64,000 bases of DNA from Metellina segmentata (Eukaryota > Arthropoda > Arachnida > Araneae > Tetragnathidae). The notes beneath the pieces were generated by a model that was not told the origin of the DNA, searched no databases, and worked only from the letters and a program-made list of their open reading frames with translations. Positions within the stretch are counted from its first letter, which is position 1. Each line of letters starts with the position of its first letter. The DNA lies in assembly GCA_947359465.1 (NCBI GenBank), contig OX375872.1, positions 7,076,137 to 7,140,136 of the forward strand, written 5' to 3'. The translations under genes and the position numbers were made by a program. Of this stretch, positions 10,641 to 20,749 are shown piece after piece.

Positions 10641-12350
10641 TTTTTTTGTTTAACTTATAGAATATGTTTTTTGAAGAACCAACTAGGAAAATGTTTATGT
10701 GTATTTATCACAGCAAAAACTGATTAATTTTGTCTAATTGTTATAGTTCATGAAGTTCTAGTGATTTTTTTTTATTCTTTTCAATTTAATGATAATCTAA
10801 AAATCTGATTGTATGTGCATTCTTACGAATGATGTTTTTTATTTCAATAATTGTAATATAAGTTGTCACTGATTTACAGTATTTTGTTTCACAAATTTTA
10901 AAAACAAATGGTTCGGATTAACCAAATTCGGATGAACGGGGGGTTTGAATTAGCATGGTTTAGTGAAATTCAAGACTATCCTTAAATAATTTGTTGCTAA
11001 ACCAAACAATGTGTTTCTCATGTATCAAACTATAAAACAACATTGTTTAAAACGACTTTATTTGAAATGAAAGTGACTAAAATTTTCTAGACGCAAAATT
11101 TTTAATAATTTTATCAATGTTCTACGAAAACAAGTATCAATATATCGTGTGATTTTTGAGATAAAAATACGAAAATTTCCATGAGAAGGTCTCCAGAGGC
11201 TTCTTCATTTTATTGGTGTACAGTTCATACTTCTCGGACTAAACTCCTCCCCTCTCAGTCATCAACCCTAGTCACGCTTATGTTTCTGAGTAATACAAGG
11301 GTCCGCGCAATGGAATTCTCGATACTACACTCGTCAATGAATAGAGATATTTTGTGGTTGATTTATTTTTCAACATACATTTATATATTACTCATTAAGT
11401 TCTACTAATTTCACTTTATAATCATTGTTTCTTAACAGCCTACATATTATTAGAAGTCTAAATTCCTTAAGGGTGAGAGGATATATTCTCTTTACAGCGA
11501 TGTTCTGATAAACCTTAACAACAGCACATCTTCTGTACTTCTGCTTTAAAATGTTTCAGAATTTATGTTCAGAATTTAAAATGTTGGATACTTCCTTTAA
11601 ATGTTTATATTATGAGTGCAGTTAATCACGAATATTTATACATTACTCTTCCCCTCATTTATATTTATGATGTCATGTGTTTACAATTACTGCTTGTAGT
11701 AAATATATATTCTAATTAGTTACGACAGGCTGATGTAATCTTTTATAATACACAGTAATTGACCCAATTATATCTGAGTCATTACTCTGCTCGTTTCGTA
11801 CTTATCCCTGTCTATTGTGATGTCCTTTATAGTTATTAAATATCTTGTTGGACTTGGAAGTACACTCTTATTCCTTTATTACAAGACATAACAAAAAATA
11901 ACAGTGCGAAAGCATTATTGCAGTTTAAAGGTAAGACATATTTGATGCAATTATATTATAATTTAAATAATACTTTCGGGAGATGACTTTTTTACTAAAA
12001 AAAATTCAATAGAAACGTTAAAGTGAAAAGCATAAGTTATTTTTCCTCTTGTTGACAGTACAACAGTGATGTTTCTACCAACACTGATGAATGATTTCAT
12101 GTCTTAAACTCATCATAAATATTACAGGTGCATGTAGTTCTTCACAAGTATATAGTTAATACACTTATTAAAAAATTGTGCGCACTCGTAGACGACATAA
12201 TCAGAATCGAGAGAATTTTTACCGATGTGCTTTCAAGCAAATCAAGTTTAAATCTGAGAAGTTACGAAAAAATCGACGCTTTAATTTCTAATTTAAATGT
12301 ATTGTAAATTTTAAAATTCACCATAAAAACATCTGGTAAATATTGTATAA
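10640..12350. other. No gene or recognised repeat
   Basis: AT-rich sequence with frequent stops on both strands. The 75-codon frame at 11181-11408 resembles nothing known and is probably chance. Confidence 0.4.
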
Positions 12351-12352
12351 AC

Positions 12353-12735
12353 TAGGGGGCTCCGCCCCCTGCTCGCGAACCCCCGGGAATTGCTACGCAA
12401 TCCTTTTTGGTTTGCTTTGCAAACCAACATTCTTTTCGCAAGTGATTTCTCTTTTCTTTAATTTAACACTTAATGTATCAGTAACGCATCAGTAAAAACC
12501 TTCTCCATCTTGTTCCCTCTACAATTTTAAATAGACCATGTTAATATCTTAATTTTCTTATCTCTACTCTCTCGGGAAACCGTCTGAGAATAGAGTGAAA
12601 AAAACAAGCCTTTTTTCCTCGCCAACTTTAAAAAAAAATCGTTGCAATGATAAATTTGCTATCTGGCAAATAAGTTAGTCAGAAAATGTAATCTTAATTT
12701 ACGTGAAGACTTGAGCCTTGGACAAAGAATCCTTC
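12353..12735 (-). mobile_element. Helitron-like non-autonomous element, copy A (truncated)
   Basis: Read on the minus strand it ends in a hairpin GGGGGC-GGA-GCCCCC followed directly by CTAG and then T, resembling a Helitron 3' end. The body (TTGCTACGCAATCC, TTTCGCAAGTGATTT, TCTCGGGAAACCGTC, CCTCGCCAACTTT) matches copy C at 50308-51625. No Rep/helicase coding sequence is present. Helitron assignment rests on the end structure only. Confidence 0.45.
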
Positions 12736-12762
12736 CCGTAGGCCTGCTTAGCAAGCGTCTCA

Positions 12763-12995
12763 TTAGCCGATTTGTTTAGTTTTACACCAAACTTTACGGC
12801 GTATAGCTGCTCGACACTTCGCTGCATTCTGAAAACCTGACGCCTGTTTCAAACACGTATCTTCTTCACGAGCGATACATGCGCTGCAAATGCTCAAGTG
12901 TAGCTGAGTCCCCGAGTACAACCCCCAAACTCCATCCCTTTGGCAATCTGCTTGGTGAGAGAAATTCAGTTTCATTACTTTCTGGACAGACCCTG
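12763..12995 (-). mobile_element. Mariner-type end fragment, copy 1
   Basis: On the minus strand it starts CAGGGTCTGTCCAGAAAGTA after a TA dinucleotide (12996-12997) and continues CACCAAGCAGATTGCCAAAG. The same start and next 120 bases occur at 53355. The end sequence and TA target resemble mariner-family TIRs. The 70-codon frame here is not a known transposase segment. Confidence 0.5.
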
Positions 12996-13082
12996 TAAAT
13001 ATGTATCTAATGTTTTTTTTTTATTCGCCTTGGAAACTATCTTTGAAAGAGAGTAAAATAAACACAAATTCTTATACATCTA

Positions 13083-13704
13083 CAGGGTATCCCGGAACTT
13101 TGTACAAACTTGGAGGGGAGGTAGAGAACATCGTTAGGAACGATAATTCCATAGGAAAGCATGGACGTCACCCTCGCGTGATAAAGAGACACAATAAGGC
13201 CACAACACAGAATGTAGTGTAAAACGCTTTATTATACAACAAAAGAGTATGACTTACAAGCATCACAGGAGGAGTTCGAAATTGGCATGCATGCACGCAC
13301 GACACCTACGCGACATGGATTGGAGAACATTTTCGAAGATACCTGGCGTTTCGCTGATCGTAGCAGCAGCGATAGAGATTCGTGCCACTAAGTCCATTTC
13401 AGAATTTACGGGCGTAACGTACACAATGCTCTTCATGGCACCCCAGAGAAAATAATCAAGAGGAGATAAATCAGGTGATCTGGGAGTCCAAGCGACGCCC
13501 AATCCAATTGTTTCCAAATGTCTGGTCCAAGTTATCACGTACACACCTTGCGTAATGAGATGGCACAACATCGTGTTGAAACCACATGTGCGGGGACATC
13601 GTTAAGAATTTCTCTCTTAAAGAAAGACGAGGTACTTGCGAGAATTCAGTCGAGATGTATGGCCCGACTAAATTGTCCCCCACGATACCCGCCCACACAT
13701 TAAC

Positions 13705-13706
<2 letters not shown>
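13083..13706 (-). pseudogene. DD41D mariner-like element, truncated and decayed
   Basis: Starts CAGGGTATCCCGGAACTTTG after TA (13081-13082) and carries minus-strand transposase pieces: VNVWAGIVGDNLVGPY, MWFQHDVVPSH (second catalytic Asp), then in another frame TPRSPDLSPLDYFLWGAMK (third Asp) and the C-terminal block ending FELLL. It belongs to the same family as the intact copy at 22185-23687. One frameshift separates the two catalytic segments. The 5' half of the transposase gene, including the first Asp, is missing because a (TA)n tract and the gypsy LTR begin at 13707-13747. Confidence 0.85.

Positions 13707-13746
<40 letters not shown>
13707..13746. repeat. (TA)n microsatellite at the gypsy 5' edge
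   Basis: About 40 bp of alternating TA lying exactly between the mariner relic and the 5' LTR. Confidence 0.95.
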
Positions 13747-13750
<4 letters not shown>

Positions 13751-14061
13751 GTGCCCAGCCTCTGCCTGCCACTAGAGGGCACCTTCATGCTGAAGTGATC
13801 TACGACCACTGAACAGCCACACCGCGCATCCGCGTAACGCCGAGATCCAGCAGACGCAAGACGAAAACGCCAGGAGAAAGACGTGTTCGCGTGAGCCGAA
13901 CCGCAACGACGAGCGCCGATCTTGGACACCTTAAGACGGACTTGAACTTATTACTTTTGTTTTAACCATCCCATATCTTGTAAATAGTACCATCATGATC
14001 ATCAACTCATTAAACTTTATTATTCTTTAATTTGTTTACTACCTACTACTCCAACACCCGG
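13747..14061 (+). repeat. Gypsy 5' LTR (315 bp)
   Basis: Matches 20201-20722 from TGTGGTGCCC to CCAACACCCGG with two substitutions and one copy of the 69-bp unit instead of four. The true last base is uncertain by a few positions because the shared CCCGG could be chance. Confidence 0.9.
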
Positions 14062-14200
14062 CCTCCACAAATTTTCAGAAGTGGGATAATGAACGCCTAG
14101 ATGATGATTAACGCCTGGATGATGAACGCCTAGATGATAATGAACGCCTGGCTGATGGTGAACGCTTGGATATACGCCTGAATGTACGTCTAGAAGTATG
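14062..14200 (+). other. Gypsy leader: PBS-like site and short minisatellite
   Basis: TCAGAAGTGGGAT (about 14075-14087) matches the inner part of the tRNA primer-binding site common in arthropod gypsy elements (usually preceded by TGGTG, not seen here). From about 14090 to 14195 an AACGCCTGGATGATG-like unit of 15-20 bases recurs about six times. Confidence 0.4.
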
Positions 14201-14341
14201 AGAAGTCGCGCCGAAAAAAGGAAAACGTGTGACTCTTTGAACTTGTGACTGTGTTTCAAAAACGAAATCTCTACTCCAATCTCCAAGCTGCTCCTTACAG
14301 CAAAAGCATCTTAAAGGTACGTGAACATTCCATAATATAAC

Positions 14342-15625
14342 ATGATTTTGAATGATATTAAAGAAGTCAGCGTTGCATTGAAAAATTGCAAGACCGACAA
14401 AATAAGAATTTTGCATAGATTCATTTTCGAAAATGACGGCAATCGATTGAATAGAACACGCGTAAGAAATTTTCCTGACTTTAATTTCGAAACAGATAGC
14501 GAAGAATTTAATGAGAAACTGAAAAATAAAGAAGACAGCTTTTCGCTAAACGAATTGATTACAATATCTAACTTGCTAAGCATTAGTTTTGAAGGCACGA
14601 AAGCGGAAATAGCAAAAATAATTTTATTTATGTTATGTAACCTTGAAATCTTTGTCGAGAACGAACACGCCGATCTGTCTGAAACTGAATCGGAATCGGA
14701 AGACAAAACAAACGAAACGAGAAACTAAACCGATTTTTCAATGCAGTGCAATGAAATCGAAAGTATTACTAATACCTCTCAGTGTGATTATATGCATAGT
14801 AGAAATAAGATAGATAAGAGTGATTTTTCTATGCAATGTGGTGAATTTGATTTTAAAAATAATACTCATGTTTCTCAGTGTGATGATGTATATAGTAGTA
14901 GAAATAAGATTGGTAGTAATAATTCTTTTCAAAATGTCAGTATAAATTACTCTGATATCGAAAGTACCCTTACTAAGTTCAAAGCAGAACCGCACGAAAA
15001 TGTTTTCAATTGGATCGAACATTTCGAGAATACTTGTCATCTGTTTTCCTTAACGGAATTGCAAAAATTTATTTTTGGCAAGAGATCGCTTAGTGGTAAC
15101 GCTGCTTTGTTTGTTAGAACAGAACCAGAAATAAATTCATGGTCAAAATTGAAACAGGCCTTGATCGACGAATTCTCTTTTGAAATAAACTCTGCTAATT
15201 TACATGAACTTTTGAGAAAAAGGAAAATGAAAGATTCTGAAACCACTCAAGAATATTTTTTAAAGATGAAAGAATTGTGCATTTGCGGAAAAATCGATGA
15301 CGCTGCTTTGATGCACTATGTGATTAAGGGAATAAATGACAAACAGGAAAACAAAACTATTCTGTATGGTTGTAAAAATTTGTTTGAGTTTAAGGAAAAA
15401 CTGAAAGTTTATGAAATAATAGAAGCCGATTCTGTATATGGTAGAGTTGCTTTCGACAAAAAAAGTTTTGGTAGAAAGAATTTCGATAGGATGAATTATG
15501 ATAATAAGAATTTTGATAGAACAAAAAATGAGTATCGTAATAGATTTAATTCTAAAAACGAAACTGCAAACAGAGATAGAGTCAAGTTTGATGGAATGAA
15601 ATATAATGGTTCAGAAAATCGGTAG
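14342..15625 (+). pseudogene. Gypsy gag region (two frames in register, one stop)
   Basis: Gag would form the capsid that packages the element RNA. The first part (14342-14728, 128 codons) is acidic at its C-end and holds a segment FSLNELITISNLLSISFEG resembling a SAP-type helix pair. A TAA at 14726-14728 ends it. The next ATG, 12 bases later (14741), continues in the same frame for 294 codons with the capsid core of gypsy gag (VFNWIEHFENTCHLFSL, SWSKLKQALIDEF) and a basic, Asn/Lys-rich C-terminus. The stop may be a mutation or a real separation of two proteins. The frame ends at a TAG overlapping the protease frame by about 20 bases. Confidence 0.8.
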
Positions 15626-16397
15626 TAATAAGATTTCTTTTAATTGTGGATCAAAAGATCATATATCTAGATTTTGTATTCATAAAGATAAAGGACTTAA
15701 ATGTTTTCAATGTGGCACGTTTGGTCACAAGGCTTCGGAATGTAGAATGAATTCGAAAACGGAAGTAGCCATTTTGGATGTTAGCGTAAAATCGAAAGTA
15801 ATGAAAATGGTTATGATTAATGGTTTAAGTGTTAATTCATTGATAGATACTGGAAGTCAAGCTACTCTGATTCGTAAATCTGTTTTTGACAAATTGACTA
15901 TTAAGGATTTATGCCCGTTGAATTCTACTTTGACTGGTTTTGGTAAATGGCGAGTAGAATCGTTAGGCTATTTTAAAGGACACGTTCAAATAGATAATTT
16001 TGAGGGTGATGCAGATATATGCGTAGTAGAAAATAAAGTTATGACTTATGACGCTATTATTGGACTAAATGTGTTAATGTTGGGTGAAACATTAATTAAC
16101 GAAAACGGAATTACTCTGAAAAATAAATCCCAGTGTGTTGAGGAAATAAATACTTTGTCTGTTTTACCAACGGATTTGTCAACTGGTGACGATGTTGATG
16201 TAAATATTGAACCTGACGTTCCAAATATCTTAAAAGAAAATATACAGCAATTAGTTTCGAATTATGAACCACACAAAACAAAAACAACAAATGTTGAATT
16301 GAATATCTTGGTAAAAAATAATGAACCTGTATCTCATCAGCCACGTAGGTTACCATTTTCAGAGAAAAAGATCGTCGAATCGCAAGTTACTGAATGA
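15606..16397 (+). pseudogene. Gypsy nucleocapsid knuckles and aspartic protease
   Basis: The frame opens after a TGA at 15597-15599 and overlaps the end of gag, +1 relative to it. It starts with two zinc knuckles: the first (15636-15677) lacks its first Cys, reading SFNCGSKDH; the second (15702-15743) is a complete C-x2-C-x4-H-x4-C. The protease active site is LIDTGSQATLI with DTG at 15846-15854, followed by the AIIGLNVL flap-region motif, so this part would cut the polyprotein. The frame stops at a TGA (16395-16397) just before the reverse-transcriptase start, and the same frame continues beyond it, so this looks like a point mutation inside pol. Confidence 0.85.
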
Positions 16398-17984
16398 TTA
16401 GATCAAGGGATAGTAGAACCAAGTTCTTCAGAATATTGTAGCCCAGTTGTAATTGTAAAGAAAAAGGATGGAACACCTCGTGTGTGCATTGACTATAGAA
16501 GATTAAATAAAGTAATTGTAAAGGACAGATTTCCCCTACCATTAATTGAAGATATTTTAGACCGATTGCAAGAATCGCAAATTTTTAGTACTATCGATCT
16601 CATAAATGGATTTTTCCATGTTGATGTCGCCGAAGATAGTAGAAAGTATACTTCATTCGTTACGCATGAAGGACAGTATAATTTTCTTAAGGTTCCATTT
16701 GGTTTATGTAACTCCCCTGCCGTATTTCAGAGGTATATCAACACCATTTTTCGACCGTTGATTAATGATGGTATTGTTTTACCATATATGGACGATATAA
16801 TAATTTTGTCCTCTTCACTTGAAGAAGGAATCGAACGGCTTGAACGAGTCTTAGATCTTGCTCGTGAATATGGATTGGAAATAAATTTTAAGAAATGTCA
16901 ACTTTTGAAAAAGCGAATTGAATTTTTGGGTCACGTAATCGAAGAGGGAAGAATTTTTCCATCAACTCTAAAAACCAAAGCTGTTCTTAATTTTCCCGAA
17001 CCAACCAATTTGAAGCAGATTCAAAGTTTTTTAGGACTTAGTGGTTATTTCAGAAAGTTCATGCCTGGATATTCTACTATCGCTAAACCTTTGAGTGATC
17101 TTTTGAAGAAGGATCGTAATTTTAAATTTGTACCAGAAGAAAGAAACCCTTTTAACCGATTGAAGACATTGCTGGTCGAAAAGCCTGTCTTGGGAATATA
17201 CAACCCTAATTACGAGACTGAATTACATTGTGATGCAAGTTTGGAAGGGTATGGAGCCATTTTGATGCAGAAGTCCCCTAACGATAGAAATTTTCATCCT
17301 ACTTATTTCAAGAGTAGAAAAACATCTGATGCCGAAAAGAAATACTCTAGTTATGAGCTTGAGGCCCTTGCTATCATAGAAGCTTTAAAGAAATTTCGTG
17401 TGTACCTTTTGGGAATTCCATTCAAAATTGTCACTGACTGTTCCGCGTTTGAAAAAACAATGGCAAAGCGAGACTTGTCTACTCGTGTAGCTCGTTGGGT
17501 TTTATTACTACAGGAATTTAATTATGTCATTGAGCATCGTCCTGGTTCTAAAATGGTTCATGTAGACGCACTTAGTAGATCACCGATAAGTATGTTTTGC
17601 ATCTCAGTCCATAACATCTTACCAAAATTAAAATTAGCCCAGGATCAAGATAACGCAATAAAAACAATCAAAGAACTACTGAAAATTTCTAATTATGAAG
17701 ATTACTGTGACAGACAAGGAATTTTGTATAAATTCGTTGATGGTAAGGAATTAGTGGTCGTGCCTGAGGGTATGCAAACCGAAATCATAAGAGATTTCCA
17801 TGAAAAGGGACATATAGGAATCAAATATACTGAAAAGAACATTGAAGAGTATTATTTCATCCCAAAGCTTAGGCAGAAGATTGAAAAAATAATAGCCAAT
17901 TGTGTACATTGCATTTTAGTGAAGCACAAAAAGGGAAAGAAAGAGGGTCTTTTCACCCCTTGCAAAATGAAGATATTCCATTGA
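16398..17984 (+). pseudogene. Gypsy reverse transcriptase, RNase H and integrase zinc domain
   Basis: In the same frame as the protease. It contains the RT N-terminal motif (SPVVIVKKKDGTPRVCIDYR), FSTIDLINGFFHV, PFGLCNSPAVFQR, the catalytic YMDD at 16785-16796 and FLGLSGYFRKF. RNase H follows with CDASLEGYG (about 17232), a Glu in SSYELEALA and an Asp in VTDCSAFE, then DALSR. The integrase HHCC zinc motif follows (HEKGH near 17800, CVHC near 17912). These parts copy RNA into DNA and start integration. The frame is lost around 17940-17960; an indel there moves the integrase core to another frame. The pieces are otherwise well conserved. Confidence 0.92.
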
Positions 17985-18811
17985 AGACGTATCATATTGA
18001 TCATCTTGGACCTTTAGAGAGCACCCATAAGAACTATAAGTACATTCTAGCGATAGCCGACGCATTTACCAAGTTTGTATGGATTTATCCAACGAAAACC
18101 ACTACATCTGCTGAAGCTATTGCAAAATTGGAGATTCAAAAAGCTGTATTTGGGAGTCCTTCTCAAATTATCTCCGACAGAGGTACAACCTTTACATCTA
18201 GCGAGTTTGCTGATTATTGCTCTAAAGAAAACATAAAACATCATTTAATAACTACTGGCTTGCCGAGGGCAAACGGACAAGTCGAACGAATTAACCAGAC
18301 GATCATATCAATTTTTGCAAAGCTTTCCTTAGAAAATCCAGCCCAGTGGTACAAACACACAAGTGAATTACAACAAGCGATAAATTCGACTTATCAACGA
18401 AGCATAGATACCACACCGTTCGAATTACTATTCGGTACAAAGATGAATGTGAAAGGTCTCGATAAGTTCAAAGAAATGATTGAAGTTGAATTTCAAGCTA
18501 ATTTTGACACGCAAAGAGAAGAACTAAGAAAGCATGCAAAACAGCAAATCTTTAAAATTCAAGAAGAAAATAAGAAGACCTACAATTTAAGAAGAAAAGA
18601 ACCAAAACCTTATTCAGTTAATGATTTAGTTGCCATCAAGAGAACTCAGTTTGGCCCGCACTTGAAATTAAAATCAAAATACCTTGGACCCTATAGAATC
18701 ACCAGAATTAAGGGAGGAAATACGTACGACGTTGTAAAAGAAGGATGTCATGAAGGACCCAACCTCACTACAACATGCGCCGAATTTCTTAAACCGTGGA
18801 ATTGGATTTAA
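17940..18811 (+). pseudogene. Gypsy integrase catalytic core and C-terminal domain
   Basis: This frame (open from 17900, informative from about 17945) carries the DD35E core: Asp in YHIDHLGPL (17999-18001), Asp in IISDRGTTF 58 residues later, Glu in RANGQVERIN after 35 more residues. It then runs through TPFELLFG to the GPY-type C-terminal module (KYLGPYRITRI). It would join the cDNA to host DNA. All three catalytic residues are present; only the upstream frameshift separates it from the zinc domain. Stop at 18811. Confidence 0.92.
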
Positions 18812-18881
18812 AAGTTTGCTAAGACGAGTCAAAGGAAAGGAGGAAGAAGATACCATATTTTTTAAAGACGACAAACCGAAT

Positions 18882-19060
18882 GAAGTTAAAAACGAAAGAC
18901 GTTTAAAGAAGAAGTTAAAGACGAAAGACGTTTAAAGAAGAAGTTAAAGACGAAAGACGTTTAAAGAAGAAGTTAAAGACAAAAGACGTTTAAAGAAGAA
19001 GTTAAAGACGAAAGACGTTTAAAGAAGAAGTTAAAGACGAAAGAAGCTGAAGAAGACGTA
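18882..19060 (+). repeat. 29-bp tandem repeat in the gypsy 3' region
   Basis: GAAGTTAAAGACGAAAGACG recurs at 18882, 18911, 18940, 18969, 18998 and 19027, a constant 29-bp spacing, so it cannot encode a simple in-frame peptide repeat. It lies after the integrase stop. Confidence 0.9.
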
Positions 19061-19326
19061 GGAAGTTTGAAAAAGACTAAAGATGTTTGAAAGAAAGACG
19101 AAGAACGACGTTTAAAGACGACAAATGAAGCTAGAAGACGATTTGGCTCATTTAATAATTTCCAGAGCTGAAGTACATTTCAGAGCTCTATAACCCAGAT
19201 ACATTTGTTTTACAGAGATTGACGGATTTTGAACATTGCTACTGCTTTTGCCTCTTTTTTCTGTATATTTTCAGAAACGCCTGGTGGTCCAGTCGCACCC
19301 AGGATGGCCTAATTGTGGAGAAGCGG

Positions 19327-20188
19327 CTCAATCCCATGATAGTACTTTACGCAAGTCCAACTTGATTGGCTAGTTTCACGGGCTTGGCTTCACTTGGATA
19401 TCTCGCCAATCTGATTGTTGCAGTAACCATTTGATTTTGAATATGCGCGTTGTTTCGTAGAAATACAATACATACACTAGCGCCTCAGCGTACAGCGTAA
19501 GTGTCCGACAAGTTGACTCTGATTTGCTCCTCATATATATGTTGTATGGTTGTTGTTAGTAGTATTTCTTGCCAACTTATATTAAGGGTACTTATACTTT
19601 AAAGAGCATCTTTCGTGAAGCAACGATGGCCTAATGGCTAAAGTCACACACCTTTAGATCAGCGTCGGCAGCGGACAATGACTTCCCGAGTTCAAACCCA
19701 GCTGGCGGAAAAGTTTTTAGATCCTCCAAATTATTTAAAAAAAATTCCAATTTAATTCCTTCTCATTCTAATTTACTTTTCCTAATTTTTCATACCCTTT
19801 TCATATTTTTCCAAGCTTCCGTTGATTTTACATAAATAATCTAAGAACCACTCCTGAACTCACTACCAGCTGATATTTTTCCGCCCCTCTGCCGTCCCCT
19901 TTGCTTTAGGATGATGGTGTCGTATCCACCTCCTGGCTTAGGACCATTCTGATGTAACAAAAAGCATACATAAAACACTAACTTATGTAATTATTAACTT
20001 ATATAATAAAAGGATACAATTTTCGGCTCCCACCTCTACCCACCCATAGCCATGGATCTGAAAAGAAAAGCAGAAAGGAAGAGATAAATCGCCAACAACT
20101 ATAAACCTTGATGACATACGTATCTAGGTCATGTGATCCGATTAGCCAATCAAGTTGGACTTGCGTAAAGTACTATCATGGGATTGAG
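19327..20188. mobile_element. 862-bp non-autonomous element with 46-bp perfect TIRs
   Basis: CTCAATCCCATGATAGTACT starts the left TIR (19327-19372); its exact inverse is at 20143-20188. Two of the next bases outward are also complementary (GCG on both sides with one mismatch), leaving the target duplication unclear. There is no transposase frame. It carries a tRNA-like block near 19620 and lies between pol and the 3' LTR of the gypsy element, so it was probably carried in or inserted there. Superfamily unknown. Confidence 0.8.
19618..19712 (+). ncRNA. tRNA-like (Pol III promoter) block inside the TIR element
   Basis: TGGCCTAATGG (19627-19637) fits the A-box consensus TRGYNNARNNG exactly and GTTCAAACC (19690-19698) fits the B-box GWTCRANNC exactly, 52 bases apart. 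The block does not fold obviously into a complete cloverleaf, so I read it as a SINE-like head or tRNA relic, not a working tRNA gene. Confidence 0.5.
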
Positions 20189-20200
20189 GCGCCTGTGAAT

Positions 20201-20722
20201 TGTGGTGCCCAGCCTCTGCCTGCCACTAGAGGGCACCTTCATGCTGAAGTGATCTACGACCACTGAACAGCCACACCGCGCATCCGCGCAACGCCGAGAT
20301 CCAGCAGACGCAAGACGAAAACGCCAGGAGAAAGACGTGTTCGCGTGAGCCGAACCGCAACGACGAGCGCCGATCTTGGACACCTTAAGACGGACTTGAA
20401 CTTATTACTTTTGTTTTAACCATCCCATATCTTGTAAATAGTACCATCATGATCATTAACTCATTAAACTTTATTACTTTTGTTTTAACCATCCCATATC
20501 TTGTAAATAGTACCATCATGATCATTAACTCATTAAACTTTATTACTTTTGTTTTAACCATCCCATATCTTGTAAATAGTATCATCATGATCATTAACTC
20601 ATTAAACTTTATTACTTTTGTTTTAACCATCCCATATCTTGTAAATAGTACCATCATGATCATTAACTCATTAAACTTTATTATTCTTTAATTTGTTTAC
20701 TACCTACTACTCCAACACCCGG
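20201..20722 (+). repeat. Gypsy 3' LTR (522 bp) with 69-bp expansion
   Basis: Same as the 5' LTR except for two substitutions and three extra copies of a 69-bp unit; 522 - 315 = 207 = 3 x 69. Confidence 0.92.
20400..20690 (+). repeat. 69-bp tandem array in the 3' LTR (4 copies)
   Basis: CATCCCATATCTTGTAAATA recurs at 20421, 20490, 20559 and 20628, exactly 69 bp apart. Because 69 is a multiple of three, short open frames appear on both strands; they are not genes. Confidence 0.95.
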
Positions 20723-20723
20723 G

Positions 20724-20737
20724 TATTTCGAGCCCTG
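20724..20737 (-). mobile_element. hAT terminus remnant next to the 3' LTR
   Basis: TATTTCGAGCCCTG is the inverse of CAGGGCTCGAAATA, the left end of the hAT element at 23703. Only the tip is left, directly against the gypsy LTR. Confidence 0.45.
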
Positions 20738-20749
20738 ATATATATATAT

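Larger units (their letters stand above)
13747..20722 (+). mobile_element. Ty3/gypsy LTR retrotransposon (6976 bp)
   Basis: LTRs at 13747-14061 and 20201-20722 start TGTGGTGCCC. The internal region carries, in order, gag with CCHC knuckles, aspartic protease, reverse transcriptase (YMDD), RNase H and a DD35E integrase, the Ty3/gypsy order. The LTRs differ by two substitutions over the shared 315 bp, plus three extra 69-bp units in the 3' copy, which suggests a recent insertion. Even so, the coding region has two in-frame stops and frame changes, and an 862-bp TIR element lies before the 3' LTR. No target duplication is visible: the 5' flank is (TA)n and the 3' flank is GTATTTC. Confidence 0.92.

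Noticed and set aside
14020..14416. Minus-strand frames of 88 and 102 codons
   Set aside because: They are shadows of the gypsy LTR, leader minisatellite and gag; the plus strand carries the real coding signal.
18882..19060. CRISPR-like array (29-bp repeat)
   Set aside because: Units are directly contiguous with no unique spacers and lie in a retrotransposon.
19618..19712. Functional tRNA gene
   Set aside because: A and B boxes match, but I could not pair a full acceptor stem and anticodon arm, and it lies inside a TIR element.
20385..20691. Repetitive open frames on both strands in the 3' LTR
   Set aside because: They arise from a 69-bp tandem repeat whose length is a multiple of three; no start context or protein family.
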